A DNA stretch of 64,000 bases. Origin: Aphrophora alni (lineage: Eukaryota > Arthropoda > Insecta > Hemiptera > Aphrophoridae). The notes under the pieces are model-generated. The model was not told the DNA's origin. It searched no databases and saw only the letters and a program-made list of their open reading frames with translations. The stretch lies in the NCBI GenBank assembly GCA_963513935.1, contig OY740768.1:76236877-76300876 (forward strand), read 5' to 3'. Both the position numbers and the translations under genes were made by a program. This document shows, piece by piece, positions 1 through 10,690 of this stretch. Position 1 is the first letter of the stretch. Each line of letters begins with the position of its first letter.

Positions 1-725
1 AAAACACTGTTCTTTAACACGTGGAATTATGGAAAAAGAAGAATTATTAGAAATGCAGTTCAAACTGATTGTTCAACCATTACAAAAACTAGTTGGGGGA
101 AAAAAAAGAAACAATAGAAGGAGAAAAGGATGCTACTAAACATAAATTGGAATTAGACGATGGTGAAAAAGAAGAAGAGGAATTTGATTTTGAAGAATAT
201 GCTGGTGCATAAAAACAAAGTTTTTAATGATCATGGTGAAAAACATCAAGATTTATTATGCCTAGAGGTGAAAAACGAAAAAAGAAACCAAATTTAAGTT
301 TTGATGCATACACTGATGATTATGAAGATTATAGTAGAACTGATAGTAGGAAGAAAATAAATCAAGATATGAAATACCTATGGATGATGAAAATATTTAA
401 GACAATGAAATGGAAGTAGAAGAAGCAGCTAAAAATAAACTTAAATCTAAAACTATATATGAATCTGTTCCTACAGAAGAAGAGTTAATCAAAATATATG
501 AAGGTAGACAAAGTATTACTACTTGTATTGATAATTCCTTTAAATGTTTTATATCAAAAATTTATTAATAGCAATAAAAAAAATTGATAATGATTTTGGA
601 CCATTTATTGACGGTAATACTTGGATGTATGGGGATAAAGTCCTTGATCTTAAAATTGATAATTTAGTTATCAACAATAAACAATATGATTATATGAATT
701 AATTTTAATGAATGATCCAGATCCA
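1..725 (+). pseudogene. Virus-like cassette gene A, 5' part (decayed)
   Basis: The translated pieces show acidic stretches (EEEFDFEEY type), a basic segment, and then a segment around 560-700 with alternating aspartates and glycines (GPFIDGNTWMYGDKVLD). I recognise this order from a recurrent arthropod family of virus-like genes that I recall as Pfam DUF8207; that name needs a database check. Several frameshifts and stops interrupt it, so this copy is dead. Reading frame and family similarity resume at 8556, directly after the errantivirus, so one gene was split by that insertion. The N-terminus lies before the window. Function is unknown. Confidence is moderate for family and high for the split. 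Confidence 0.5.
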
Positions 726-729
726 TACA

Positions 730-1037
730 AGTTACGCTACGGTTTCGTAACGTTGGGTTTTTAAAAAATGTTCTTTTAATTAAAAACCTTTTATTTATTT
801 ATTACATGAAATCTTTGAAAACATATAACAATAAATTTACATATACAATTCATGTACGTTGAAATAGTATATGGAGCTTGCTACATCGATGTTTACTGTA
901 CCTAGGTGAAGCTAAGACTAATGCTTGAACACGGCTCTAGCCCTAAAGAAAACTATGCTTAATTTGCTATTCTAAGATTTCTATTACTAACACAAGCATA
1001 ATTATTCATTACAGTTACAATAATTCGTTATATAACT
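730..1037 (-). repeat. Errantivirus 3' LTR
   Basis: This 308-bp direct repeat matches 8244-8551 with a single mismatch seen by eye. It is the 3' LTR in element sense. The env frame runs 23 bp into it before its stop. The 4-bp TACA duplication lies immediately outside at 726-729. Confidence 0.95.
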
Positions 1038-2733
1038 CCTCCATCCCTAAATAGAACTTCGGGGGTAGGAGGGATATTGGAGCCTCAAGGGGATGCCTCC
1101 GACACATGAAGTTCGAACACATCACCTTTACATACTTGCAATATATAAAGCAAATTAATATTACAACAAACAAATATAATATTATTGTAAATGCATTTAA
1201 GTCTGTAGTAATTACAGTTTTTTCTAACACTCTATTAACCTGATCTAATTTTAGTTCATTTAATTCTAATTTCTGTAAGGTGACAGTGAAATTTGGTTGT
1301 CTTTCAAATTTTAAATTTAATTTGGCTGCATCTAATAGCTTCGGATGACCAGCTCTAATATTACTTGAGGATATTAGTATTTGGTCTTTATAAGTTACAA
1401 TTTCATTATTTATTTTCAACAAGTAAATTCCTTTTAGGGATTGTTCTTTAAGTTCCACATAGTTTTTAATTTTAATTATATCTTTGTTTACAAATATTAA
1501 CAAATATTGTTCTAATTCAGGTATCCAATTAATTACATTATTTTCTATTTCTACATTCACATAAATACACTCACTGGGTAAACTGGATTTAAGTAGTGTC
1601 TTTTCACAGTCTATTTCTTGGTGAGAAACTTGGGTGGATGAGCAAATGGTAACTCTATGAGCTCTGTTGTTACACTTATCCAACAAACCTAATACAATTT
1701 CTTTAGAGGTAGTCTTACGTGCTAAAACATATCTAACTTTAGGTATTGCGGTTACATATTGGTTTTCGTATAAAGCTGGAACAGAATACATCTTATAATA
1801 AGTATAATCGTATGGTTCCACTATCGGTAAATTCATAAAATACACAATTTCTCTAGAATTAATTTTACAATTAATTTCTAATAAGTTTTCCATCTCCCAA
1901 ATGTTTCCTAAGTTAAATTCAATAGGTAATCTATCTTTATAATAAGGTACAATTTTACTCATTTCTTCGTACAGTTCCTGTGCTGAAATTAAGCTTGGAT
2001 GTAAAGTTCCTAGTTTGCAAAAAGTTAAGGAATTCTCCACATCAGTCACTACTTGTAACATAATAGAATATATAATATTTAACTGAATTAATATGTTCCT
2101 GAATTGCTCTATCTTAACATGATCATTTACCTGTTTACTTACATATAACAATTTTACTTGAAGTTCATCAAAATTATCTGCTACAACTCGTATTGTCTTA
2201 TTAAATTCTTTAATAATATTATAATTTATTGAATATTGTGCATCCATCTGACGTGCAATATTATTTTGGTTATTCTTTAAATCATTCAAGATTTGATCAT
2301 ATTTTTCACCATCGTATGCGTCTAAATTTCCTGAAATAAATTTAACAATAGATCCTAGTCCATTAACTAATCCTCTTTTTGTTCTAACATTTTTGAAAGT
2401 TATTATTTCTAATTTTTCATTTATTACATCTTTAGTATGATTAATGAATTTAAAATAGTTTAACATATCTCTTAATTTATTTCCATTTTCAGTGACATTT
2501 CCTATATCAGTATACAAATTTAAATTACATTTTTGACAATTCATATAAAAATAATACAATACATCATTATAATAAAGTTCTACATTATTTAATTGATTAA
2601 TGAATTCTTCTAACTTAAAATTATGTACAAAAGTGTGATACGACGTTTTCAATTTGGCTAACCCTAAATCTATTGGTATGATTCCAACATTTTTTGTTAT
2701 TTCTTCAATTTCTATTCCTTCTGTAATTGTCAC
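1015..2733 (-). CDS. env: Errantivirus envelope glycoprotein (F-type fusion protein)
   Basis: The 572-residue open frame is uninterrupted. A furin-type site RTKR is at residues 117-120, followed directly by a glycine-rich hydrophobic stretch typical of the fusion peptide of errantivirus and baculovirus F-type envelope proteins. A single membrane segment is at about 514-532, followed by a ~40-residue cytoplasmic tail. Two cysteines (66, 69) lie before the cleavage site. The frame opens with GTG and overlaps the pol stop by 4 bp, and no signal peptide is visible at its start. In this group env is made from a spliced RNA that supplies the first codons, so the true start is elsewhere. The stop lies inside the 3' LTR. 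Whether it is expressed is unknown. Confidence 0.9.
   Translation of the reverse strand: MTITEGIEIEEITKNVGIIPIDLGLAKLKTSYHTFVHNFKLEEFINQLNNVELYYNDVLYYFYMNCQKCNLNLYTDIGNVTENGNKLRDMLNYFKFINHTKDVINEKLEIITFKNVRTKRGLVNGLGSIVKFISGNLDAYDGEKYDQILNDLKNNQNNIARQMDAQYSINYNIIKEFNKTIRVVADNFDELQVKLLYVSKQVNDHVKIEQFRNILIQLNIIYSIMLQVVTDVENSLTFCKLGTLHPSLISAQELYEEMSKIVPYYKDRLPIEFNLGNIWEMENLLEINCKINSREIVYFMNLPIVEPYDYTYYKMYSVPALYENQYVTAIPKVRYVLARKTTSKEIVLGLLDKCNNRAHRVTICSSTQVSHQEIDCEKTLLKSSLPSECIYVNVEIENNVINWIPELEQYLLIFVNKDIIKIKNYVELKEQSLKGIYLLKINNEIVTYKDQILISSSNIRAGHPKLLDAAKLNLKFERQPNFTVTLQKLELNELKLDQVNRVLEKTVITTDLNAFTIILYLFVVILICFIYCKYVKVMCSNFMCRRHPLEAPISLLPPKFYLGMEELYNELL
1038..1048 (-). promoter_or_regulatory. 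Polypurine tract of the errantivirus
   Basis: In element sense the purine-rich run AGGGATGGAGG abuts the 3' LTR. This is the expected position for the plus-strand primer of reverse transcription. It also encodes part of the env tail. Confidence 0.75.
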
Positions 2734-3878
2734 ATATCCGAAGATTGTGAGGTACCTGGAACAACATTCTTATAATTAGATTTCTTTCTAGGTCGTTTTA
2801 TATTAGAAAGGTGGATCTTTCCTTTTGTATTATGATGTCTAGCTTCGATTTGTGCTGTTTTATTTTCTCTATTAACAGAAATTAATTTTTCTTTGTTATA
2901 CTTGTTTTTGGTCTTGCTTTGTTTTTGAACTGTCTTAACATATACTTCTTGGGGTATATTTTCAGGTAAAACTTCTCTTGTCGTATTTCTTTTATTTACC
3001 TTATTTTCCTTATTCTTGATACTAATCTCCTTTATATGATCATACAATTTCATTGTTTTCTCTTTATGAGAGTTTACATAATCACTAATTATTTTATTTT
3101 CCAAGTTCATCTCTAAAATTGAATCATTATTAATATGTCCATATAAAACTTCATTAGGTGTTAACTTTGTCACAGAATGTATGGAATTGTTGTATGCAAT
3201 TACAGCAAATTTTACTTTCCCTGATATTGATTCTTGTTTAAATTCTAATTGATTATTTAATAATCTAATATGTTCGATTATCGTTGAATGTACTCTTTCA
3301 CATAGACCATTACTTTGTGGGTGTTGCGTACTAACGTAGTGTATTTTTATCTTATGCAAATCCATCAGTTCTTTAATAACTCTGTTATTGAATTCACATC
3401 CGTTATCAGATATGATGACAGATGGGATTTTGTATGTGACAAAATGATTTAATAGTTTATCACATATCTCAGTGGCTTGTGAGCTTGATATCTCATAAAG
3501 CTGAACATGTTTGCTAAATGAATCGATGACTGTAAGAAACTTACTCTTATCAAATGTAACTGTGTCTATTGATAAAATTTCTAATGGCTTTGATGCTGTA
3601 GGTGTAAGTGATAATTCTGTTTTTAAAGGGTTTCTTTCATACTTGGTTTGCAAACAAATATCACATTCATTAATATAATCTTGCACACTTTTATTAATGT
3701 TCGGCCAATAATATAGCCTTTTAATTTGACTACAAGTCTCGTTTATTCCACGATGATTAGTTTTGCTAATGTGGTAATTATTAATTATCTCTTTGATTTC
3801 TTCTGAATCTAATACATCTAGTAATTTTATTTTATTTCTAACTAAATTTAATTCAGATCTCATAAAATTCTTAGCCAT
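2730..3878 (-). CDS. pol: Errantivirus integrase (C-terminal part of pol)
   Basis: The 382-residue frame holds a complete integrase. An HHCC zinc finger is formed by H36, H42, C72 and C75. The catalytic triad D105, D158, E194 has the 35-residue spacing of the D,D-35-E family, inside the contexts SIDTV, SDNG and SNGLCERVH. A basic C-terminal domain follows. It lies in the same frame as the RNase H tail just upstream (3879-4469) and is separated from it by a single TGA. In an active element both belong to one Pol polyprotein, so this stop is a lesion. The frame ends in a 4-bp overlap with env. Integrase inserts the cDNA into host DNA; here it produced or accompanied the TACA duplication. Confidence 0.9.
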   Translation of the reverse strand: MAKNFMRSELNLVRNKIKLLDVLDSEEIKEIINNYHISKTNHRGINETCSQIKRLYYWPNINKSVQDYINECDICLQTKYERNPLKTELSLTPTASKPLEILSIDTVTFDKSKFLTVIDSFSKHVQLYEISSSQATEICDKLLNHFVTYKIPSVIISDNGCEFNNRVIKELMDLHKIKIHYVSTQHPQSNGLCERVHSTIIEHIRLLNNQLEFKQESISGKVKFAVIAYNNSIHSVTKLTPNEVLYGHINNDSILEMNLENKIISDYVNSHKEKTMKLYDHIKEISIKNKENKVNKRNTTREVLPENIPQEVYVKTVQKQSKTKNKYNKEKLISVNRENKTAQIEARHHNTKGKIHLSNIKRPRKKSNYKNVVPGTSQSSDM

Positions 3879-4612
3879 TCAGGTTACAAATTGTTCATAA
3901 AAATCCTGTTCAAAATATAAATTATATCTTACTCTTGGTACAAGGTATGCTTTTACAAATTCTATTATATCTTTTTCAAAATTGGTTTCAGATATTTCTA
4001 CTAGTAATCTCATCTTAGTAAATCCAAATAATTTTTTAATTATAACTTTCTTTGGATTGTTTTTCACAAGTGATAGGATTATTTGATTCTTACCAAAATT
4101 AACGGGTTCTTCTGAAATCGGTATTTCAATTTGTACATTACCATTATAATTTGAATGAATTGTTTGATTGTCATCTTCATCTATATTTACAATTATTGAT
4201 TCATTGTCTTCCATTGTTAAAGGTTGAAATGCTGGTTCTTCTAAATCATCTAATTCTGGAAAATATAACTTAGTAGAATCTTTTATTATTTTCAATTCGT
4301 CTTCCTCCTTCTCATTATTAACACATAGTTGCTTTTCTGTAATATTCAATTGTATTCTAGACAATGCATCTACATTTTGATTATTTTTTCCTTTTTTATA
4401 CTTAACTTCATAATCATATTCCTCTAATTTTAATCTCCATCTAAGCAATTTTGAAGTGGGTTCTTTCACCGAAAATAACCATTGTAATGGTTTATGATCC
4501 GTATATACCGTAAACTTTTTTCCGTATAGGTATGGTCTAAAATATTGAGTTGCCCAAACTATGGCTAATAATTCCTTTTCTATTGTTGAATAATTACATT
4601 CACTATTGTTTA
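3879..4612 (-). pseudogene. pol: Errantivirus pol: RNase H tail and linker to integrase
   Basis: This frame carries the second half of the RNase H domain and the connection segment, including [19 protein letters not shown] and the NVDALSRI motif found at the end of gypsy-type RNase H. The frame stays open upstream of the GTG at 4469 to about 4612. There a 26-bp duplication puts it out of register with the protease-reverse transcriptase frame. It ends with TGA immediately before the integrase frame. Both breaks are in a copy with almost identical LTRs, so they are recent or were copied from a defective RNA. Confidence 0.85.
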
Positions 4613-4651
4613 ATGTTAGCAGGCTATTACATTCACTATTGTTAGCAGGCT
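4593..4651. repeat. 26-bp local duplication that shifts the pol frame
   Basis: GTTAGCAGGCT occurs at 4615-4625 and again at 4641-4651, and ATTACATTCACTATTGTT at 4593-4610 and 4626-4643. The net extra length is 26 bp, not a multiple of three. The upstream pol frame therefore reaches a stop at 4616 inside RNase H. Short duplications of this kind arise by template slippage during reverse transcription. Confidence 0.8.
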
Positions 4652-6586
4652 AGCATAGGCTATTGGTAGATCTTTACCGTTAGTTTCTTGACTTAGTATT
4701 GCGCCTAGTGCAAAATTACTCGTGTCTGTAGTGAGAATGAATTTTTTACTAAAATCAGGATATTGCAATATTGGCTCATTACACAATATTTTTTTACATT
4801 GTTCAAAACAGTTTAAATATTCTTGATTTTCTATATCAATTTTTTCTCCCTTTTTTAAACATTTTGTAAACGGTTTAGTTAGTTTGGCAAAGTCCTTAAC
4901 GAATTTCCTATAATATCCAATTAATCCTAAAAAACTTTTAATTTGTTTTACAGTTTTTGGAATTGGGTAATTTTTTATTATTTTTACTTTTTCTGGGTTT
5001 GGTTTTACTCCATTGGGTGTTACTAAATGGCCTAAATATCCTACTTCCTTCCGTAAAAACTCCGTTTTATCCATTTGAATTTTAAAATTAGCTTTTCTTA
5101 ACCTCTCAAAGACTTCTTTCAATCGGTTAATGTGTTCTTGCAGGCTGGTAGAATATATTATTATATCATCTAAGTATACAAGACATATTTCATTTTGTAA
5201 ACCTCTTAAAATATTATTCATTACTCTTTGGAATGTTGGTGGGCTGTTCTTTAGTCCAAATGGCATTCGTAGAAACTCGTAATGTCCATTTTCAGTAGAG
5301 AAAGCGGTTTTTTCAACACTATCTTGGTCCATTTCTATTTGGTGAAATCCATTGGCTAAGTCCAATGTGGTGAAATATTGGGATCGTCCAAGTTTATCCA
5401 AAATATCTGTTATGTTGGGTAACGGATACTTGTCATCAATTGTTTTGGAGTTTAAATTCCTAAAGTCTATTACCATTCGAAACTTTTGTTTTCCAGATGC
5501 ATCCATTTTCTTTGGTACAATCCAGACGGGTGAATTCCATGGTGATTTGGAATTTCTTATTTTCTTTTGTTTTAACATATCTTGAATTTGTGTATTGATT
5601 TCTTTTTTATAAATTTCGGGATATCGGTAACTTCGAGTGTAAACTGGAATTTCATCAGAAGTTCTAATCATGTGTTTAACCTGGTTTGTGAATGTTAAAT
5701 CATTTCCTTCTTTATAAAAAATATCAGAATATTCTTGTACTAATTGTTCAATTGCGTTTTTTTCTTCTAAATTCATATGATCTGTTCTTATTTTTGAAAA
5801 ATCTAATTTATTATCTTCCTTTCTTTTTCTTATTAAATTACAATTTGAATTAATTTTCATATTGTTAGTAGGCCTATTGTAAATTTCGTAATTATTTAAG
5901 GATTCTAATTTTAATGGTTTTGGGTTAATCTTAACGTCTTTCATTGTGGTATTAATTATTGGACACAACGTTTTTCCGTTCTTTACTTTTACTAAACACT
6001 GTGGGATTTCAAGTCCTTTATCATAAACGTATGGCATAATGCCTTGGCCATTTTGAATATTGTTAACCTCCAGTTCTATTATCCTTTTACTTCTTGATTG
6101 AATTAAAAAGCTCTTTATTACTTTTTTCTTTTCTTTAGTTATTTTTAAGTTCTTTGTATTGTTCTTATTGTCATTAGGAAGTTGTTTAATTTCAGTTTTT
6201 TGTTTAAATTGAAATTTTTCTGTATCAAAATACAATATTGGTAATTTCATATTTTTTGTATTCACAATATTATTCACTAAATTAATGTTTAATTCTAATT
6301 GTTTCATATTGTCGAGTCCTAGTAACAAATCAAAATTTTGGTGAAAGTTGAATAGATAAAATTTTATTTGTTTTTCTCCTAATATTGGTAGTTGACAACT
6401 ATATTTTTCTCTAGATTCGCCATGTGCAGTAGAAACAATAAATGGTTCTGGGTTTATGGATTGTTTATATAATTTAAAAGCCAAATCTTTATTTATAAAT
6501 GATTTTGTACTTCCAGTATCTATTAAGATTTTTAATTGAGATTTTGGGTCGTATATGTAAGGTAAAACACTATCTTCAATGTTCAT
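4616..6586 (-). CDS. pol: Errantivirus pol: protease and reverse transcriptase, truncated in RNase H
   Basis: The 656-residue frame starts at the ATG overlapping the gag stop by one base (TAATG). The aspartic protease active site DTGS is at residues 23-26. The reverse transcriptase spans about 320-520, with the palm motif TTLDLANGF at 406-414 and the catalytic YLDD at 471-474. RNase H begins near 625 with the first acidic residue in [10 protein letters not shown]. The frame then stops early because of the 26-bp duplication. In family members Gag-Pol is made by frameshifting; here the one-base stop-start overlap suggests a -1 shift or re-initiation. The gene cannot make a complete Pol. Confidence 0.9.
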   Translation of the reverse strand: MNIEDSVLPYIYDPKSQLKILIDTGSTKSFINKDLAFKLYKQSINPEPFIVSTAHGESREKYSCQLPILGEKQIKFYLFNFHQNFDLLLGLDNMKQLELNINLVNNIVNTKNMKLPILYFDTEKFQFKQKTEIKQLPNDNKNNTKNLKITKEKKKVIKSFLIQSRSKRIIELEVNNIQNGQGIMPYVYDKGLEIPQCLVKVKNGKTLCPIINTTMKDVKINPKPLKLESLNNYEIYNRPTNNMKINSNCNLIRKRKEDNKLDFSKIRTDHMNLEEKNAIEQLVQEYSDIFYKEGNDLTFTNQVKHMIRTSDEIPVYTRSYRYPEIYKKEINTQIQDMLKQKKIRNSKSPWNSPVWIVPKKMDASGKQKFRMVIDFRNLNSKTIDDKYPLPNITDILDKLGRSQYFTTLDLANGFHQIEMDQDSVEKTAFSTENGHYEFLRMPFGLKNSPPTFQRVMNNILRGLQNEICLVYLDDIIIYSTSLQEHINRLKEVFERLRKANFKIQMDKTEFLRKEVGYLGHLVTPNGVKPNPEKVKIIKNYPIPKTVKQIKSFLGLIGYYRKFVKDFAKLTKPFTKCLKKGEKIDIENQEYLNCFEQCKKILCNEPILQYPDFSKKFILTTDTSNFALGAILSQETNGKDLPIAYASLLTIVNVIAC

Positions 6587-7599
6587 TATGTTAAATTTCC
6601 TTCTACATTGGCATGTCCTAAAAAATAATTATTTTCTTCCTCGCAAGTTTCATTGTTTACGTTTACATTTTCAAATTGTTGTTGAATTTGATCTAACTCA
6701 CAGTTTTCATTTAATTCCGATTTTGTTTCATAAATTACTTCTTCATAATCACAAAGATTTTCATCTAAATCATCTTCAGCGGTTATTTGATACATTTTTG
6801 TATTTTTTATTGGTGATTGTCTAGTGGAAATACTCATTGGAGTAGGTTGATATTGTTTAGGTGGAAAGTTTTGTTTCTGTTTATAATCAATAAATTTATT
6901 TTGCCCTGATTTATTTTGGAATTCTTGATATGATGTTGGTTTTTGTTGATAAATTTTATTTATTGGTCTTTGTACTTGAATTACTTTTTGAACTACGGGT
7001 TTATTATTTGGGAATGATTTATTAGTTTTCTTAAACTGAAAGTCGTTCGTTAACATATTTAATGCGTCTTCTAAACTTAATGGATTTTTAGTTCTCATTA
7101 AACTGCCTAGAGGTTCTTGAAGACCTCGTAATAACACTCGTAATGCTAATTTTCTTACGTATGTGCAAAGTACGTCTCTTGCTGTCGGTTCTTTGTTAGT
7201 GAAAAATGCTATTTGAAGATTTAGAATTTTTTGAATTTTCTCATAAAATTTAAAAGGTGTTTCATGACTTTCCTGTTTTAGTTCAGACATTTCTAAATTT
7301 AAAGTAAAGCAATCTCTTTTGTCTAAATATGTTGTTAGTAAGGTTTGTCTAACGTCTGCCCACAAATAAGTATTGGAACTAACTACTATTTCTAAGGCTT
7401 GACCTTTAAGTTTTGCTAGAATTGACGAAAACAGATATTCGTTTTGAAAATCTTCCGCATTTTCGGAAACATAAAATTTATTCACAACCTTGTCACAAAT
7501 TGATATGAATCGAGATAACATTGTTGGATCGCCTGAATATTCGGGTATCATTTCTAAGTACTCTTTTCGTAAAGTAGGTGTACTACTACCGTGTGCCAT
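6586..7599 (-). CDS. gag: Errantivirus Gag
   Basis: The 337-residue frame begins at an ATG about 640 bp from the 5' LTR. Position and content fit Gag of errantiviruses: a helical N-terminal half (to about residue 200), then a basic, Gln/Asn/Pro-rich middle (about 200-260) and an acidic tail. As in other errantiviruses there is no CCHC zinc knuckle. The frame is uninterrupted. Gag forms the particle core and binds the RNA. The last codon overlaps the start of pol by one base. Confidence 0.85.
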   Translation of the reverse strand: MAHGSSTPTLRKEYLEMIPEYSGDPTMLSRFISICDKVVNKFYVSENAEDFQNEYLFSSILAKLKGQALEIVVSSNTYLWADVRQTLLTTYLDKRDCFTLNLEMSELKQESHETPFKFYEKIQKILNLQIAFFTNKEPTARDVLCTYVRKLALRVLLRGLQEPLGSLMRTKNPLSLEDALNMLTNDFQFKKTNKSFPNNKPVVQKVIQVQRPINKIYQQKPTSYQEFQNKSGQNKFIDYKQKQNFPPKQYQPTPMSISTRQSPIKNTKMYQITAEDDLDENLCDYEEVIYETKSELNENCELDQIQQQFENVNVNNETCEEENNYFLGHANVEGNLT

Positions 7600-8243
7600 G
7601 ATTAATATTATATTATATTAACAGTTATTAATAATTCTTATTTCTAACAAGTTCTTACTTCTAACACAACTTATACAAAAATTTAATTAAAAGATATAGT
7701 TAATTTGTGTTTAAAAATCTTATTCTTTGAGATTTGATTAAAATATTTACAAATAATTAAAAACAGTTATATTATTTTGAATAATTAATATTTTATTAAT
7801 TATTGTATTTTATTCAATATATTTATTTAAATAAACCAAATTTATTTGTTTTTATATTTGTAATTTTTTTGAAATTAAATTATTTCTTTTCTTTATTTTG
7901 AAATATTTTTGCTTTAATCAACTTACAGAGTCCATAGAGTTTTGCTCATTTTTTGGTTCATCTGAAGTGGCTGATTTTTCTTTCTGAAGATCCGTTGTCT
8001 TCTTTTGTTGTCGTGAAGATCCGTTGTCTTCTTTTGTTGTCTTGGCGAGATGCCCTCGTACTGGACGTTGACGAAATGTCCTCTGCCTTGTTGGATCTGG
8101 TTCTTGGTAAACGATTGAGATCGACGATTTTTAAGGATCTTGCGTTTTCAGGAGCAGTGTTATTCTCCAACGAAGCTATTTTGTCTTCTTCCAACGTAGT
8201 TTTCTCTTAAAAATCTCCAAGTGGTGTCCGCCCCGACTGCGCC
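7600..8243 (-). other. Errantivirus 5' leader
   Basis: This ~640-bp stretch lies between the 5' LTR and gag. In element sense it begins with the primer binding site and contains a 29-bp tandem repeat. It has a 78-codon open frame at 7958-8194 (MEEDKIAS...), highly charged and serine/arginine-rich, which I do not take as a gene. It is extremely AT-rich near gag (7680-7920). The leader probably holds packaging signals and the env splice donor, but I cannot place them. Confidence 0.6.
7985..8041. repeat. 29-bp tandem duplication in the errantivirus leader
   Basis: The unit beginning TGAAGATCCGTTGTCTTC occurs twice in direct succession (7985-8013 and 8014-8041), with only the last base differing. 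Confidence 0.9.
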
Positions 8244-8244
8244 A
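8226..8244 (-). promoter_or_regulatory. Primer binding site of the errantivirus
   Basis: Read on the minus strand, TGGCGCAGTCGGGG starts with the last base of the 5' LTR. From memory this matches the tRNA-Ser-type primer site of the 17.6/297/ZAM errantiviruses and differs from the tRNA-Lys site of gypsy itself. Confidence 0.75.
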
Positions 8245-8551
8245 GTTACGCTACGGTTTCGTAACGTTGGGTTTTTAAAAAATGTTCTTTTAATTAAAAA
8301 CCTTTTATTTATTTATTACATGAAATCTTTGAAAACATATAACAATAAATTTACATATACAATTCATGTACGTTGAAATAGTATATGGAGCTTGCTACAT
8401 CGATGTTTACTGTACCTAGGTGAAGCTAAGACTAATGCTTGAACACGGCTCTAGCCCTAAAGAAAACTATGCTTAATTTGCTATTCTAAGATTTCTATTA
8501 CTAACATAAGCATAATTATTCATTACAGTTACAATAATTCGTTATATAACT
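8244..8551 (-). repeat. Errantivirus 5' LTR
   Basis: This is the 308-bp partner of 730-1037. In element sense it starts AGTTATATAACG and ends CGTAACT. It is followed on the + strand by the TACA target duplication at 8552-8555. Confidence 0.95.
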
Positions 8552-8555
8552 TACA

Positions 8556-8940
8556 TATACACCAAAGAAGATTTAAAAACATATGGTGAACTTTTACGAG
8601 AAACCAATGTATATAATTCTAACAAACTAATGTATAAAACCAACAAACTAATTCTGCATTGGGAAAAGTAAAATTGAGCAGAAGTAAAAAATATAAGACT
8701 ATAATATCCAAGTTAATCAATTCGTCAGGTCAAAATGTAAAAAAACCTAATACGTTTTTAATGAGACTCGGTGAGGATTTTAAAACACTCTACGTATTTT
8801 GGAACAATCCTAATGAGCTTAATAAAAGATTAATGCTTTTAGTTGGTTCCCAACAAGCTGGTAATATGGGTCATATTAAAGAAATAAATTCTATAATCAA
8901 AGATTTAGTTGGACTTTTAATAAAAACAGAAGAAAAATGA
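8556..8940 (+). pseudogene. Virus-like cassette gene A, 3' part
   Basis: This continues gene A across the errantivirus insertion. Features typical of the arthropod family are present: YTKEDLKTYGELL near the start, a lysine-rich middle, a segment ending in the LxxLVGSQQAGN type near 8840, and a charged end (KTEEK). The last ~93 codons (8659-8940) are open. The TGA stop overlaps the ATG of gene B as ATGA, a compact arrangement expected of viruses and not of a nuclear insect gene. Its role is unknown; in my recollection it travels with the capsid-like gene that follows. Confidence 0.55.
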
Positions 8941-9380
8941 GGATAGATGAATTCGGAAGACATTCTAAATTTTATAGACATACAGGACTTCCAGAACCAC
9001 CAGGAAAAGGATTTGATCTTACTGAAAATGGTGACTATAATATTCAGAATAAGAGATTTTGTAATGTTTATAACCCATTAGTTGAAACGGATGCGGTTAA
9101 TTTAAAAATAACGAAAGACGAATGTTTATCATTTACTAGTGAAGTTAATGAAGAAAAGAAATACGATGGTAAATATAACAGAATTAGTAAAATCGCACCG
9201 CCCGTATTGGATAATGATGTAGTAACAAAAAATATTTTGAGAATAATAGTATACCAATAAAAACACAAGAGAGATATTTGTCTTTTGAAAATAAAAAAAA
9301 CTTCAAAATATATTTTGCAAATATTATTGCAAATCCGGAAACAGAAAATGATGTGATTATTTAAATTACTTAAAAATACA
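8937..9380 (+). pseudogene. Virus-like cassette gene B
   Basis: The frame opens at the ATG overlapping gene A's stop and is open for 107 codons. It starts with a run that recurs in arthropod virus-like elements: FGRHSKFYRHTGLPEPPG, then GFDLTENGDYNIQNKRFCNV. The pattern 'gly-x-gly-phe-x-leu-thr ... asp-tyr ... asn-lys-arg-leu-cys-asn-val' is how I recognise it. After 9260 similarity seems to go on in another frame to about 9380, so the copy is frameshifted. I know of no assigned function; a structural or attachment role is possible because repeated short families of this type sit beside the capsid-like gene, but that is inference. Confidence 0.45.
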
Positions 9381-9399
9381 TGAAAAATGAAATCATAGA

Positions 9400-10670
9400 T
9401 ATAAGCAATGAACGACTAATGAATGTAATAACTATCGATATGGGAGTTATAAATTGAATAAAAATTATGAAGCAAATCTTAAACTTCGACTCGAAAGTTA
9501 TTAATAGTGAATCAATTATAGATTTTGAATGGCATTCTCATAATCCTTATTCATCAAATTCCTATGGTAATATATATAGTGATGAAATATCAAGAAGATA
9601 TTTACACATTACCTAATAAAAGTTTTTTACTGATAGAAGGTAAAATAATAAAAGATGATGATACTATAGATGAAACTACTGAACTTATAAACAATGCAAT
9701 TGTATTTATGTTTAATGAAATACATTATGAATTATGCAGAAGAGAAATAGATAGAGTTAAAAATTTTGGTATTACAACAGCAATGAAAAATATATTAACA
9801 TTACGACCTGGTGAAGGAAACAATCAAAAATTTTTGATGGTCAACAAATACAGCATCTTTACAAGATAAAGGTAATTTTTCATTTTGTATACCTCTAAGA
9901 CTTTGGCTTGGTTTCTTTGAGGATTAAAAACACATAATTTTAAATGTAAAACAAGAATTAGTATTAATTCGATCTTCTACAGATAGAAATGTAACCATAC
10001 AAAAAATAACAACTCCTCTTAAACTTATTATGTTTAAAATTGTATGGAAAATTCCATATATTCGAGTTGATGATGAAATAAAATTTTCTTTACTAAGAAT
10101 GACAGATCAAGACCACCCAATGTCATTAGCCTTTTACCTTGGCAATTACATGATTATCCTGCTCTTCCTGCATCAAAATTTCAAACGGACTGTTAAAACT
10201 TCATATCTATGTTAGTAAAACCATGATACGTAATTATTGGATTTCATACAGAAAAAAAAGATAACTTTACAGCTAATGCTGGGCATTTTGATTTTTGTCA
10301 TATTCAAAACATTAAACTTTATTTAAATTCAAAATATTATCCTTACAATAATATAAATGGAAACAAAGCATTAATGTATGACTTTTATAGCAAATTTTAG
10401 TCTTCATATTACCAAGGAAGTGATGACCAATCATTTTTGAATAAATATATGTTTCTTACCAAAACACCATTTTTTGTAATTGACTGTTAAAAAAAAAAAA
10501 AAATAGAAACATTAAAGATGAGGTCATTATATATGGGAATTGATTTGCAACTTACAAAAGATTTTCCAGCTAATACTACTTGTTATTGTTTAATAATTCA
10601 GGATACACTTGTTCAATACACATCTCTTTCAGGAATTGTGAAAAAACTTATTTAAACATTTAATTATTTT
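9400..10670 (+). pseudogene. Virus-like cassette gene C, major-capsid-like (tentative)
   Basis: Pieces in several frames line up in one order: FEWHSHNPYSSNSYGN near 9520, then 9525-9869 with ELCRREIDRVKNFGITT, then 9900-9990 with a leucine-rich and RSSTDRNVTI segment, then 10030-10215 with VWKIPYIRVDDEIKFSLL, then 10260-10400 with VKLYLNSKYYPY-like residues, then FPANTTCYC-like residues near 10570. This order is that of a long arthropod virus-like protein that I tentatively regard as a double-jelly-roll-type capsid homologue. Many stops and frameshifts show that the copy is dead. Confidence in membership of the family is moderate, and in a capsid role low. Confidence 0.45.
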
Positions 10671-10690
10671 ACCAGTATAAATAAACTACA

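Larger units (their letters stand above)
730..8551 (-). mobile_element. Errantivirus (Ty3/gypsy LTR retroelement with env), full length
   Basis: Two 308-bp LTRs (730-1037 and 8244-8551) flank gag, pol and env on the minus strand. The ends are AGT...ACT, and a 4-bp TACA target duplication (726-729 and 8552-8555) is directly visible. TACA/TATA-type sites are usual for gypsy-group errantiviruses. The primer site next to the 5' LTR reads TGGCGCAGTCGGGG, which I associate with tRNA-Ser priming in the 17.6/297/ZAM branch. I find one LTR difference (C at left, T at right, in the tract ACTAACAC/TAAGC), so the insertion is young. Pol is broken twice, so this copy should not be autonomous. It interrupts an older virus-like gene. 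Confidence 0.95.

Noticed and set aside
5352..5585. Plus-strand open frame inside the errantivirus pol
   Set aside because: Lies wholly over the conserved reverse transcriptase on the other strand.
7953..8210. Plus-strand open frame (85 codons) in the errantivirus leader
   Set aside because: Complementary to the leader, contains the 29-bp tandem repeat, no family signal.
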